From NCBI RefSeq assembly GCF_027947535.2, contig NZ_JAAGKO020000005.1, positions 124,001 through 188,000 of the forward strand: a DNA stretch of 64,000 nt, written 5' to 3'. Source of the DNA: Streptantibioticus silvisoli. GTDB lineage: Bacteria; Actinomycetota; Actinomycetes; Streptomycetales; Streptomycetaceae. This document shows positions 51,301 through 61,553 of this stretch, in pieces; position 1 is the first letter of the stretch, and each line of letters begins with the position of its first letter. Both the position numbers and the translations under genes were made by a program. Below the pieces are notes generated by a model. That model was not told where the DNA came from. It did not search any database and was given only the letters and a program-made list of their open reading frames with translations.

Positions 51301-51553
51301 GGGTGCCGGCCACGGACGCATCCGGCAGAGCCCCCGTCCGGTCAGGATCGAACCGGCCCCACCCCGAGCCCCCGCGGACCCGTGCCCTCCGCAGACCCGC
51401 TTTCGCCGAGCCCGACCGGCGGCGTCCCCGCATGGCCGTGCGTCCGTCACCCCGGTGGGCGCATTCGGCAGGGCGTCCCGGCGCGGCGCCCGGTATCCAG
51501 GAGGGGAACGCCTTTTTCTGGCGTGAGCCGACCCCGCCACCCAGGAGGCATCC
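51301..51553. promoter_or_regulatory. Leader region of the hydrogenase operon
   Basis: These 253 bases lie between IS110 debris and the hydrogenase small-subunit start. A strong ribosome site, AGGAGG, is at 51542-51547. No clear -10/-35 pair can be named. Confidence 0.4.
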
Positions 51554-52645
51554 ATGCCCGGTGCGAGCGCTTCCACGGCCTCGGAGACCGCGAGCGGAGC
51601 GGGTTCCGCCGCGGACGACGAGTCACCCATTCACATCCTGTGGATCAACGCGGGCCTCAGTTGCGACGGTGACTCCGTTTCGTTGACCGCGGCCACCCAG
51701 CCCAGCATCGAGCAGATCGCGCTGCAGGGGCTGCCGGGGCTGCCGAAGGTGGCCATCCACTGGCCGCTGATCGACTTCGAGTGCGGACCCACGCAGGGCG
51801 CGGACAACTTCATCGAGTGGTTCTTCAAGGCCGAGCGTGGCGAGATCGAGCCGTTCGTGCTGGTCGTCGAGGGGTCGATCCCCAATGAGTCGATCAAGGC
51901 CGAGGGGTACTGGTGCGGTTTCGGCGACGACCCGGAGACCGGACAGCCGATCACCACGAGTGAGTGGATCGACCGGTTGTCGCCGAAGGCGCTGGCCGTG
52001 GTCGCCATCGGCACCTGCGCGACGTACGGCGGTATCCACGCGATGGAGGGCAACCCGACCGGGGCCATGGGGGTGCCGGACTACCTCGGCTGGGAGTGGA
52101 AGTCGCACGCCGGGATCCCCATCGTGTGCGTGCCCGGGTGCCCGATCCAGCCGGACAACTTCGCCGAGACGCTGACCTACCTGCTGCACCAGGCGGCGGG
52201 TTCGGCGCCGATGATCCCGCTGGACGACAAGCTGCGCCCGACGTGGCTGTTCGGCGCGACCGTGCACGAGGGCTGCGACCGGGCCGGCTACTACGAGCAG
52301 GGTGACTTCGCCACCACGTACGACTCGCCCAAGTGCCTGGTGAAGCTGGGCTGTTGGGGGCCGGTCGTCAAGTGCAACGTGCCCAAGCGGGGCTGGATGG
52401 ACGGCATCGGCGGCTGTCCGAACGTCGGCGGCATCTGCATCGCCTGCACGATGCCGGGCTTCCCCGACAAGTTCATGCCGTTCATGGACGAACCCCCCGG
52501 CGGCAAGGTGTCGAGCACCGCCAGCGGGATCTACGGGATGGCCATCCGCAGACTGCGCGGCATCACGCTGAAGACGGTCGACAAGGAGCCGAAGTGGCGC
52601 CATCCCGGCCGTGAACTGACCACGGGCTACCGCAAGCCCTGGTAA
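51554..52645 (+). CDS. hhyS: [NiFe] hydrogenase small subunit, group 1h/5 (actinobacterial high-affinity type)
   Basis: The 363-residue iron-sulfur subunit lacks a Tat signal peptide, so it is cytoplasmic or loosely membrane-attached. Cluster ligands are visible in GLSCDGDSV (Cys37), IGTCATYGG, VCVPGCPIQP, HEGCDRAGYYEQG, KCLVKLGCWGPVVKCNVPKRGW and GGCPNVGGICIACTMPGFPD. The normal N-terminal CxxC is C-D-G-D here: Asp40 replaces the second Cys. This matches the three-Cys one-Asp proximal cluster reported for actinobacterial-type hydrogenases (Ralstonia eutropha AH), which are oxygen-tolerant and scavenge atmospheric H2. ATG follows AGGAGG by 6 bases. First gene of the operon. Confidence 0.95.
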   Translation: MPGASASTASETASGAGSAADDESPIHILWINAGLSCDGDSVSLTAATQPSIEQIALQGLPGLPKVAIHWPLIDFECGPTQGADNFIEWFFKAERGEIEPFVLVVEGSIPNESIKAEGYWCGFGDDPETGQPITTSEWIDRLSPKALAVVAIGTCATYGGIHAMEGNPTGAMGVPDYLGWEWKSHAGIPIVCVPGCPIQPDNFAETLTYLLHQAAGSAPMIPLDDKLRPTWLFGATVHEGCDRAGYYEQGDFATTYDSPKCLVKLGCWGPVVKCNVPKRGWMDGIGGCPNVGGICIACTMPGFPDKFMPFMDEPPGGKVSSTASGIYGMAIRRLRGITLKTVDKEPKWRHPGRELTTGYRKPW

Positions 52646-52758
52646 CGGCCGGGCAGGCCGACAACCGTCGATCGGCAACGACGGACCGCACCGCAGGACA
52701 ACCCCACCAGACGGCACCACCTGACGGCGACACGACGACGAAGGGCACGGCACCGACG

Positions 52759-54540
52759 ATGGCAACGCCCACGACCGCGGGAAAAAGCAGCGGTCTGACG
52801 GAGATGTCCTGGGATCCGATCACCCGGATCGTGGGCAGCCTCGGAATCCATACGAAGATCGACTTCAAGCAGAAGCGTGTCGCCGAGTGCTACAGCACCT
52901 CGTCGGTCTTCCGGGGCTACAGCGTCTTCATGCGCGGAAAGGACCCGCGCGACGCGCACTTCATCACCAGTCGTATCTGCGGCATCTGCGGTGACAACCA
53001 CGCCACCTGCTCGGTCTACGCGCAGAACATGGCGTACGGCGTGAAGCCGCCGCACCTGGCCGAGTGGCTGATCAACCTCGGTGAGGCCGCCGAGTACATG
53101 TTCGACCACAACATCTTCCAGGAGAACCTGGTCGGCGTCGACTACTGCGAGAAGATGGTCCGCGAGACCAACCCCGGCGTCCTGGAACGTGCCGAGCACA
53201 CCGAGGCCCCGCACGCGGGCGACCACGGATACCGCACCATCGCCGACATCATGCGCTCGCTCAATCCGCTGGAGGGCGAGTTCTACCGGGAGGCCCTCCA
53301 GGTCAGCCGGTACACCCGGGAGATGTTCTGCCTGATGGAGGGGCGCCATGTGCACCCCTCCACGCTCTACCCCGGCGGCGTCGGCACCATCGCCTCCGTC
53401 CAGCTGCTGACCGACTACCTCTCCCGCCTCATGCGCTACGTCGAGTTCATGAAGCGCGTGGTGCCGCTGCACGACGACCTGTTCGACTTCTTCTACGAGG
53501 CGCTGCCCGGCTACGAGGAGGTCGGCCGCCGGCGGGTCCTGCTCGGCTGCTGGGGCGCGCTGAACGACCCCGAGCACTGCGACTTCACCTACCGCAACAT
53601 GACCGACTGGGGCCGGCGGATGTTCGTCACCCCGGGCATCGTGGTGGACGGCAAGCTGGTCACCAACGACCTGACGCAGATCAACCTCGGCATCCGCATC
53701 CTGCTGGGCAGTTCGTACTACCAGGACTGGCAGGGCCAGGAGCAGTTCGTCACCCACGACCCGCTCGGCAACGCCGTCGACCCGCGGCACCCGTGGAACC
53801 AGCACACCATCCCGGCGCCGCAGAAGCGCGACTTCGACGACAAGTACAGCTGGGTGATGTCCCCGCGCTGGTTCGACGGCACCGACCACCTGGCGCTCGA
53901 CACCGGCGGCGGACCGCTCGCCCGCCTGTGGTCCACCGCCCTGTCCGGCCTGGTCGACATGGGCTACGTCAAGTCCACCGGCCACAGCGTCGTCATCAAC
54001 CTGCCCAAGTCGCTGACCAAGCCGGAGACCACGTTCGAGTGGAAGATCCCGAAGTGGAGCAACGCCCTCGAACGCAACCGGGCGCGCACCTACTTCCAGG
54101 CGTACGCGGCCGCGGCGGCGCTGCACTTCGCCGAGCAGGCGCTCGTCGAGGTCCGCGCCGGCCGCACCAAGACGTGGGAGAAGTTCGAGGTCCCCGACGA
54201 GAGCATCGGGGTCGGCTTCACCGAGGCGGTACGCGGCGTCCTGTCGCACCACATGGTCATCCGGGACGGCAAGATCGCCAACTACCACCCGTACCCGCCC
54301 ACCCCGTGGAACGCCAGCGTCCGCGACACCTACGGCACCCCCGGCCCGTACGAGGACGCGGTGCAGAACACGCCGATCTTCGAGGAGAACCCGCCGGAGA
54401 ACTTCAAGGGCATCGACATCATGCGGGCGGTCCGCAGCTTCGACCCGTGCCTGCCGTGCGGGGTGCACATGTACGTCGGCGGCGGCCGGACGGTGGAGAA
54501 GATGCACGTGCCGACCGGGCTGAGCGGGCTCGCCGGATGA
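52759..54540 (+). CDS. hhyL: [NiFe] hydrogenase large subunit, group 1h/5
   Basis: The 593-residue catalytic subunit has the N-terminal nickel motif RICGICGDNH (Cys74, Cys77) and the C-terminal motif DPCLPCGVH (Cys564, Cys567, His570). A tail of 23 residues follows the His, which the maturation protease should remove after nickel insertion; the protease gene is at the operon end. With HhyS it splits H2 and passes electrons to the respiratory chain, allowing survival on atmospheric H2 in starved or sporulating cells (known for the family). It lies 113 bases after hhyS and overlaps the next gene by 4 bases. Confidence 0.96.
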   Translation: MATPTTAGKSSGLTEMSWDPITRIVGSLGIHTKIDFKQKRVAECYSTSSVFRGYSVFMRGKDPRDAHFITSRICGICGDNHATCSVYAQNMAYGVKPPHLAEWLINLGEAAEYMFDHNIFQENLVGVDYCEKMVRETNPGVLERAEHTEAPHAGDHGYRTIADIMRSLNPLEGEFYREALQVSRYTREMFCLMEGRHVHPSTLYPGGVGTIASVQLLTDYLSRLMRYVEFMKRVVPLHDDLFDFFYEALPGYEEVGRRRVLLGCWGALNDPEHCDFTYRNMTDWGRRMFVTPGIVVDGKLVTNDLTQINLGIRILLGSSYYQDWQGQEQFVTHDPLGNAVDPRHPWNQHTIPAPQKRDFDDKYSWVMSPRWFDGTDHLALDTGGGPLARLWSTALSGLVDMGYVKSTGHSVVINLPKSLTKPETTFEWKIPKWSNALERNRARTYFQAYAAAAALHFAEQALVEVRAGRTKTWEKFEVPDESIGVGFTEAVRGVLSHHMVIRDGKIANYHPYPPTPWNASVRDTYGTPGPYEDAVQNTPIFEENPPENFKGIDIMRAVRSFDPCLPCGVHMYVGGGRTVEKMHVPTGLSGLAG

Positions 54541-55097
54541 CGGGCCGGCAGACCCAGGAGGTCCGGCGGGCGCCGTCGCCGGACGCGGTGGCACAGCACG
54601 TCGGGGAGCTGCTCGACCGGTTGGCCGCCGATCCGGTGGCCGCCGAGACCGCCGAGGAACTGGTCCGCGCCCTGATGGACTTCTACGGCACCGGACTGAC
54701 CCGGGCCGTCGCCCTGCTGTCCGGGCGCAGCGGCAATCCGCTGGGCGCGCTGCTCGACGACGAGGTCACCGCGGGGCTGCTGGTCCTGCACGACCTGCAC
54801 CCCGACGACGTCCCGGTCCGCATCGACCGGGCCCTGCGCGCCGCCGACGCCGCCACGTTCGGCGTCGAGGGATTCGACGCGGACACCGGCACTCTGCGGT
54901 TGCGGCAGACCGGAGACGGCTGCGGGTGCGGCAACACCGCCGCGGCGGTCCGCGAACGCGTCGAGTCCGCGCTGGCCTGCTTCGCCCCCGAGGTCACCAC
55001 CGTCGTGGTCGAGGAAGCGCCCGCCGACCGCCCCGAGCCGGTCCTGCTCCAGATCGCCGCCCGCCCGCCCGGCACCAGCCCGGTGGGCGCCCGGTGA
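54537..55097 (+). CDS. NifU-like domain protein of the hydrogenase operon
   Basis: The 186-residue protein ends in a NifU C-terminal-type domain: DGCGCGNTAAAVRERVESALACFAPEVTTVVVEE, where C-G-C-G replaces the usual CxxC scaffold motif. The N-terminal helical half (VGELLDRLAADPVAAETAEELVRALMDFYGTGLTRAVALL) is specific to hydrogenase operons of this type. It may help assemble or hold Fe-S clusters for HhyS or an electron carrier. ATGA overlap with hhyL and GTGA overlap with the next gene indicate coupled translation. Confidence 0.85.
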   Translation: MTGRQTQEVRRAPSPDAVAQHVGELLDRLAADPVAAETAEELVRALMDFYGTGLTRAVALLSGRSGNPLGALLDDEVTAGLLVLHDLHPDDVPVRIDRALRAADAATFGVEGFDADTGTLRLRQTGDGCGCGNTAAAVRERVESALACFAPEVTTVVVEEAPADRPEPVLLQIAARPPGTSPVGAR

Positions 55098-55908
55098 GCG
55101 ACCACACCACCGCCGCGCGGGGGCTGCGCAGGTACCTCGGGCCGCGCCCGCCGGCCGTGGAGCGCTGCGAACTGTGCGCGGTCCCGGTGGACGACGGCCA
55201 CCGCCACCTGGTCGACACCGAGCGGCGCGCGCTGGCCTGCGCCTGCCGGGCCTGCGCGATGCTGTTCGACCGGGACGGCGCGGACGGCGGACGCTTCCGC
55301 ACGATCCCGGACCGCTACCTGAGCGATCCGGCTTGGGACGCCGACACGGCCGCGTGGCAGGCCCTCGGCATCCCCGTGGGCGTCGCGTTCTTCTTCCGCA
55401 ACGCCGCCCTGGACCGCGTCGTCGCGTTCTACCCCAGCCCGGCCGGCGCCACCGAGAGCGAGGTCGACCCCCAGGCATGGGAGGGCGTCTTCCGCGACTC
55501 GCCGCTGGCCCGCACCCTGCTGCCGGACGTCGAGGCACTGCTCGTGCGGCGCACCGACGAACACGCCGCGTGCCACCTGATCCCCATCGACGCCGCCTAC
55601 GAACTCGTCGGACGGCTGCGCCTGCACTGGCGGGGGTTCGACGGCGGCGCCGACGCCCGCGCCGAACTCGACACGTTCTTCACCGGCCTGGACCGCAAGG
55701 CGGCACCGGCGCCGCCCGCGGTGCGCGGTACGGCCGCCGGAACGCCGACTGGTGCGACGGCGGGAGCGCCGACCGGCGGGGCGGCGGGAGCGCCGGCCGG
55801 CGGGGCGGCGGGAGCGCCGGCCGGCGCGGTCGCCGGAACGACGCCCGGTGCGGTCGCCGCAACGCCGGCCGGTGCCGGGTACGCGACCGCGGACGGGGGC
55901 GCGCGGCC

Positions 55909-55912
<4 letters not shown>
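55094..55912 (+). CDS. Hydrogenase-operon protein, DUF5947-like, with CxxC motifs
   Basis: The 272-residue protein has a zinc- or cluster-binding-like N-terminus: CELCAVPVDDGHRHLVD and CACRACAMLFDRDGADGG, then GIPVGVAFFFRN and VAFYPSPAGATESEVD. It matches the DUF5947 proteins found next to actinobacterial hydrogenases; no activity is known. Residues from about 213 on are a low-complexity Gly/Ala/Thr/Pro tail made of tandem repeats of about 8 residues (AGAPTGGA, AGAPAGGA), encoded at 55730-55880. GTG start with 4-base overlap on both sides. Confidence 0.8.
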
Positions 55913-56840
<928 letters not shown>

Positions 56841-56844
<4 letters not shown>

Positions 56845-58490
56845 CCACGGTCACCCCGGCCGACGCGGACCAGCTGTTCGACACCGCGTGCAAGGCCGCC
56901 GACGCCGTCCTGTTCGAGGGTTATGTGCTCTACCCGTACCGGGCGTCCGCCGCCAAGAACCGGATGCGCTGGCAGTTCGGCGTCCTGGTCCCGCCGTCCT
57001 GGGACGGCCACCGCGGCGAGCACAGCACGCAGCGCACCGAGTGCCTGATGGAACCGCGCGGCGACGCCGAGGTCACCGTCCGGCTGCGCTTCCTGCGGGT
57101 GCGGCGCCGTACCGTCCTGCGTTGCCTGCCCGGCGGCGGTCACGCACCGGCCGACAGCCTCGACCTGCCCGACCGCGTGCTGGTCCCGTGGGACGAGGGC
57201 GTCGAGGAGCGGGTCGACGTGACCGCCACGATCGAGCAGTTGTGCGGGGTGGGCGTCGAAGCGCCGGTCGGCCTGCCGGCGGACGAGGACACCGAGGAGG
57301 TGTACGACGCCGCAGGTGCGAAGGTGGGACGGCTGGTCCGGCGCGGGGAGCGCGTTGACGCCGTCGTACGGCTCACCGCCACCGAACTGCCCGGCCCCTA
57401 CCGCGTGTTGAGGCTGACGGTGGTCGTGAAGAACACCGGGGACTGGACCGCCGAAGCGGGCGGTGACACCTCCCGGGAGGCCGCGCTGCCGCACTCCCTC
57501 GTCGCCGCTCACCTGATGATCGGCCTGACGTCGGGGTCCTTCGTGTCGATGACCGATCCGCCGGAGTGGGCCCGGGCCGCGGTGGCCGACTGCCGCAACG
57601 ACCGCACCTGGCCGGTGCTGGCCGGGGTGGACGGCCGGGCCGACGTGATGCTGTCGTCGCCCATCATCCTGGAGGACCACCCGCGCATCGCCCCGGAGAG
57701 TCCCGGCGCGCTCTACGACTCCCTGGAGATCGACGAGATCCTCGCGCTGCGCACCGCGGCCCTCACCGACCAGGAGAAACGCGAGGCACGCGGCACCGAC
57801 GAACGCGCCGGCGCTGTGGTCGACCTGGCCGACTCCCTGCCCCCCGAGGTGCTCGAACGGCTGCACGGCGCGGTCCGTTCGCTGCGCGAGGCCACCGGTG
57901 AGGTCGACCGGCCGGACGAGCCCCCGGTCCTCACCACACCGGACCTTGACGGACCTCCGGTGCTCACCACCCCGGACCGCGACGAGTTCCCGGTCCTCAC
58001 CGCCCCGCACCCCGACGGATTCCCGGACCTCACCACCCCGGTCCGCGACGAACTCCCGGTCCCCACCGCCCCGCACGCCGACGAACCCCTGGCGCCCAGC
58101 AGCCCCGACCCGGACGAGGGCCTCGCCCGCGCCTTGCGGCCCGACGCTCCCTGGTGGGATCCGGCGGCCGACCGCAGCGTCGACCCGGCCCGCGACCGGG
58201 TGCTGGTCGACGGCCGGTCGGTGGGAGCGGGCAGCCGGGTGCGCCTGCGTCCCGGGCAGCGGCGTACCGACGCCCAGGACATCTTCCTGCACGGCCGGAC
58301 CGCGCTGGTCGAGGCGGTACTGCACGACGTGGACGGCGCGGTCCACCTCGCCGTCACCGTCGAGGACGATCCCGGAGCCGAACTGCGCCGCCTTCAGGGC
58401 CGGTTCCTGTACTTCCAGCCCGACGAGGTCAGCGTGCTGCCCACCCCGTCCGGCACCCCGGGCGGCTCGGACTCCAGGGCGCCGGCGTGA
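56841..58490 (+). CDS. Hydrogenase-operon protein of unknown function with internal repeats
   Basis: The 549-residue protein has an N-terminal domain (1-350) with LFEGYVLYPYRASAAKNRMRWQFGVLVPPSW, HSTQRTECLMEP, PHSLVAAHLMIGLTSGSFVSMTDPP, TWPVLAG and MLSSPIILEDHPRIAPESPG. A proline-rich linker follows with about five copies of a 12-13-residue unit (PPVLTTPDLDG type, 57915-58090), then a C-terminal domain (VLVDGRSVGAGSRVRLRPG, FLHGRTALVEAVLHDVDGAVHLAVTV). Proteins of this plan occur in actinobacterial hydrogenase operons; the role is unknown. ATG overlaps upstream by 4 bases and the stop overlaps the protease start by 4. Confidence 0.85.
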
Positions 58491-59056
58491 ACGCGCCGGG
58501 CGGTGTGCCGGTGACCTCGGGGCCGCCGCGCGTGCTGGTGGCCGGCCTCGGCAACATCTTCCTCGGCGACGACGGCTTCGGCGTCGAAGTGGTCGGCCGG
58601 CTGGCCCGGCACCCCCTGCCGCCCGGCGTGGAGACCGCGGACATCGGCGTGCGCGGCGTCCACCTGGCCTACCAGCTCCTCGACGGCTACGACAGCGTCG
58701 TCCTGCTGGACGCCACCGCGCGCGGCGGTGTCCCCGGCACCGTCTACCTCATCGACGACGCCGCGCCCGCGGAACCGGCCCCCGGCGACGTCCTGATCGA
58801 CGGCCACCGGATGACACCGGACGCCGTGCTGGCGCTGCTGGCCACCCTCAGCGCCGGCACCGGGGGCGAACGTCCCGGGCGGGTACGGGTGGTGGGCTGC
58901 GAACCGGCCTGCCTGGACGAGGGCATCGGCCTGAGCGACCCGGTGGCCGGCGCGGTCGACCGGGCCGTGGACGTGGTCCTGCGCCTGCTGCGCGACGACC
59001 CACCGCCGGGCCGGACGTTCGCCGCGGCGGTCCGCAGCGACGAGCCGGCGCGCTGA
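58487..59056 (+). CDS. Hydrogenase maturation protease (HyaD/HycI family)
   Basis: The 189-residue endopeptidase has the family start VLVAGLGNIFLGDDGFGVEVV (metal-binding Asp after GDDGFG), the VRGVHLAYQLLDGYDSVVLLDAT segment with the second acid, and IDGHRMTPDAVL with His. It cuts the C-terminal tail of HhyL after the CxxCxxH motif once nickel is in place. GTG start with a 4-base overlap puts it in the same transcript. Confidence 0.92.
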   Translation: MNAPGGVPVTSGPPRVLVAGLGNIFLGDDGFGVEVVGRLARHPLPPGVETADIGVRGVHLAYQLLDGYDSVVLLDATARGGVPGTVYLIDDAAPAEPAPGDVLIDGHRMTPDAVLALLATLSAGTGGERPGRVRVVGCEPACLDEGIGLSDPVAGAVDRAVDVVLRLLRDDPPPGRTFAAAVRSDEPAR

Positions 59057-59157
59057 CCGGCCACGCACCGTCCGGCGCCCGCGACGGGCGTACGACCGAA
59101 GCGCGCCGAGCCGCCCGGACGGGCCGGCGCACCGAGACGCACGAAGGAGAACAGCGC

Positions 59158-59259
59158 ATGAAGAAGATTTTCGTCGGCGCCGCCGCAGCCGTGGTCGCCG
59201 CCGCCGTCGCGGTCAACATCCCGGACATCAGGCGTTACTTGAAGATGCGCAACATGTGA
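59158..59259 (+). CDS. Small single-span membrane protein, 33 residues, DUF6893-like
   Basis: The 33-residue peptide MKKIFVGAAAAVVAAAVAVN plus a basic tail (IPDIRRYLKMRNM) is one membrane helix with a cytoplasmic basic end. Strong ribosome site GAAGGAGA lies 7-14 bases upstream. Peptides of this type recur at the end of actinobacterial hydrogenase operons and may anchor or stabilize the complex; this is inference. Last gene of the rightward operon. Confidence 0.8.
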   Translation: MKKIFVGAAAAVVAAAVAVNIPDIRRYLKMRNM

Positions 59260-59644
59260 GCGGCAACATGTGAGCGGCGGTCAACGGAGACGGCGCCGAC
59301 CCGGGATTTCACCGCACCCGAGCGAGCACGACAGCTCCCGGGGGACTTCTCAGGGACACTTTCCTGTTGATCTTGAGCGAGTCGGGCGTCCAGCACCGAC
59401 AGGCCCCGCCCGCCCGCGCCGGGCATGAAGTGGGCGTAGCGGACGAGCGCGATGGCCGGGGAGGAGTGCCCCGGCCACACCGACACGCTCACGATGGACT
59501 CGCCCGCCGTCGCCCCGCCGTCAGCAGCACCGGCTGCCGCGCACATCTCCGGAGCCGCTGCGGCGCCGGAGCCCGGCGGGCGGCGGACCGGGGCCGTCAG
59601 GGCGAGCCACCCCCGGTGGTGAACGGCACTGTCGGGCCGGCCGA
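59260..59644. other. Gap between hydrogenase operon and peptide locus, possible gene fragment
   Basis: No confirmed gene. On the minus strand, about 59370-59546 reads ESIVSVSVWPGHSSPAIALV, then RYAHFMPGAGGRGLSVLDAR, with protein-like codon use, possibly a remnant or a short leftward gene downstream of the peptide locus; the frame then runs into non-coding composition. I do not recognise it. Confidence 0.3.
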
Positions 59645-61039
59645 TCAGTTGCCCGGTGCCTGAGGCCGTTCCGGCGCGGTCGTCGAACCTCCCCGATGCG
59701 GCGATCCTCGGTCGTCCTCGGGGGTGCGGGGGCCCGTCAGGTGGGTGAGGGCTTCCTGCCAGGTGCCGGCACGGACCGGCAGCGGATCCAGGAACGCGGC
59801 CAGGGTGTGGATGGCGTCCGTGGCGGCGGGGCGGGCGATCCAGTTGACGATGGACGCCAGCAGCCGGGCCCGGGTGGGGGTGCCGGTTTGGGGCGGTTCG
59901 GTCAGGACTGCCGTGACGGCGTGGCCGGGGTCTTCGGGCCGGGCCGGATCGGGCAGGTGGAGGGCGCCGGTCGTGGGGGAGGCCCGCAGCGTGGTGTAGG
60001 GCTCGGGCGGGAGTCGCCAGCCGGCGCGTTCCAGCTGCCGGGCGCGTTTGACGAGGTCGGACATCCAGGTGCGGGGGAACAGCACGGCATGCCCCCCGTC
60101 GTGCACGGCGGCCCCGCACAGCAGGGGGACCGTGCCCCGTTCCGGCGAGGCGTGGCTCGCGTAGCCGGCGAGGACGGCGGCGAGGCTCTGCCGGAGGGCG
60201 TCGGCGGTGCGGGCCCGGGTGAGGAGTTCACCGCCGCGGAAGAGGAGGTAGAAGGTGTCGGGGCGTTCGACAGTGAGGGTGACGGGCGTGTAGCCGCTGT
60301 CGCTGAGGCCGCCGGCGGTCTCCACGATCCGGCGGACCTCGCCGCCGCGGACCGCGATCCCGAGCCGGGTGCCGTTGACCCGTGCGGTCAGCAGCGCGTC
60401 CACCGGTTGGGCGGCGACGTTCACCGAACAACTCGTCGGTGCCTCGATGACGGTGGCCCGCGGGTCGGCGCCGCTGAGTTCGACCAGTGCGTGGCCGACC
60501 TCGTCGAAGCCGGTCAGCACCCGGGGCGGCCGGTCGGGGGACAGGAGTACGGCGGTGGGTGTGCCCTGCTGGGCCGCGCGGCGGCCGAGGCGGGCCAGTC
60601 GCCGGCGTGCGGGTTCGGCCAGCGGCCGACCGAGCGCACGGGTGTCGTCGCCGTCGACCAGGAGCACGGAGGCGTCGAGGTGCGTCAGGCCGGGGGCGTT
60701 CGCCGCGAGGTCGGCGGTCAGTTGGGTGCAGAAGCCACAGGCGGTGGCCATCGCGATCACCAGCACCGGATGCCGTGCCGACGGGGCGCAGTCGGCGGCT
60801 TGCGCCCGGAGGTCGTCGTGCGCCGCGGGTCCGGCGGAAACGGTGTCCGGTGCGAGGAAGCCGGCGGCCCGCCACTGGGTGAAGCAGTGGGTGTGCTGGG
60901 CGTGGTGTTCGGCGGCGGGGGGCCGGCCGCGCAGCCAGCCGAGAGCGGTCGGACTGAGGTAGGCCGCGGCGGGCCTGCCGGTGTCCAGCAGGACCCCGCC
61001 GCTGCCCAGCTCAGCCACGACCACTCCCGGTTGCAACAT
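59645..61039 (-). CDS. Fused thioredoxin-domain protein of the cysteine-rich peptide locus
   Basis: This 464-residue protein starts 2 bases after the precursor stop. Residues 1-65 (QPGVVVAELGSGGVLLDT, YLSPTALGWL, AAGFLAP) resemble a PqqD-like peptide-recognition domain. Residues 88-190 are a thioredoxin fold with active site TACGFCTQL (Cys101, Cys104) and a cis-Pro loop, GTPTAVLL (Pro161). Residues 205-400 (LTARVNGTRLGIAV, FYLLFRGGELL, PLLCGAAVHDGGHAVLFP, RAGWRLPPEP) have the shape of HPr-kinase-like domains seen in peptide-modification clusters, but without a P-loop. No signal peptide, so it acts in the cytoplasm. The natural proposal is disulfide formation or isomerization on the adjacent six-Cys precursor. 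Domain calls are by eye; only the thioredoxin part is firm. Confidence 0.75.
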   Translation of the reverse strand: MLQPGVVVAELGSGGVLLDTGRPAAAYLSPTALGWLRGRPPAAEHHAQHTHCFTQWRAAGFLAPDTVSAGPAAHDDLRAQAADCAPSARHPVLVIAMATACGFCTQLTADLAANAPGLTHLDASVLLVDGDDTRALGRPLAEPARRRLARLGRRAAQQGTPTAVLLSPDRPPRVLTGFDEVGHALVELSGADPRATVIEAPTSCSVNVAAQPVDALLTARVNGTRLGIAVRGGEVRRIVETAGGLSDSGYTPVTLTVERPDTFYLLFRGGELLTRARTADALRQSLAAVLAGYASHASPERGTVPLLCGAAVHDGGHAVLFPRTWMSDLVKRARQLERAGWRLPPEPYTTLRASPTTGALHLPDPARPEDPGHAVTAVLTEPPQTGTPTRARLLASIVNWIARPAATDAIHTLAAFLDPLPVRAGTWQEALTHLTGPRTPEDDRGSPHRGGSTTAPERPQAPGN

Positions 61040-61041
61040 GG

Positions 61042-61245
61042 CTACGGCTGCTGGCAGAAGCCGCTGAAGCCGTTCTGGGACACACATACGAGTCCGGGGC
61101 AGCAGCCGACGGAACCGGTACAGCCTTCGCCTTGGACCCGGCAGGCGGAGGGGGCGATGAAGCCGTCGGTGAAGATCTCTTCGATCTCCGCGATGGTCTC
61201 GGTGTCGAGGGACAGGGGGCGCGTCTCTTGCAGGTAGGTCACCAT
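61042..61245 (-). CDS. Six-cysteine peptide precursor with knottin-like spacing
   Basis: The 67-residue peptide has an acidic, helical leader-like half (MVTYLQETRPLSLDTETI, then AEIEEIFTDGFIAPSA) and a C-terminal half with all six cysteines: Cys35, 42, 48, 49, 54 and 64. The spacing C-x6-C-x5-CC-x4-C-x9-C is that of inhibitor-cystine-knot peptides (spider and cone-snail toxins, plant knottins). The leader has no hydrophobic signal sequence, so export would need the ABC transporter encoded upstream. No other gene lies between it and the thioredoxin protein, 2 bases away. A clear ribosome site is not seen before ATG 61245 (GTG at 61242 is an alternative), so the start could be further upstream in the open frame. 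Confidence 0.7.
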   Translation of the reverse strand: MVTYLQETRPLSLDTETIAEIEEIFTDGFIAPSACRVQGEGCTGSVGCCPGLVCVSQNGFSGFCQQP

Positions 61246-61553
61246 GGGAAAAGTCTGCTGGATCGGCCACTCTCTGTATATCACCCGCGCGTATGAAACT
61301 CGGCTGGGCTTATGTGACAAGTCATGTGCGGTCCCGTCGGCTGCCGGGGAAGAGGCCGTCCGACGGGCGACCGGCGAGCGCATCAAAGGGGCAAAGTGCC
61401 AGCTGAGAGCGGTTGTTCTCCGTCGGGTCGCCATTGGTTCCCTGCCGGGGCGGGGCCGGAGCGCGGGCCGATCAGGACCGGTGCGGCACCGACCGCCATG
61501 GTGACGGAAAGTGATGACGTCTTGCGGTGTGCCGATGTCAATTCCCGTCGCGA
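61246..61553 (-). promoter_or_regulatory. Promoter region of the cysteine-rich peptide genes
   Basis: On the leftward strand a perfect TTGACA lies at 61541-61536 just after the ABC transporter stop, with only a weak -10 17 bases on. Closer to the precursor is an AT-rich stretch (61320-61262) with TTGTCA and TATACA boxes. This gap suggests that the precursor can be expressed separately from the transporter, at a higher level. Confidence 0.45.
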
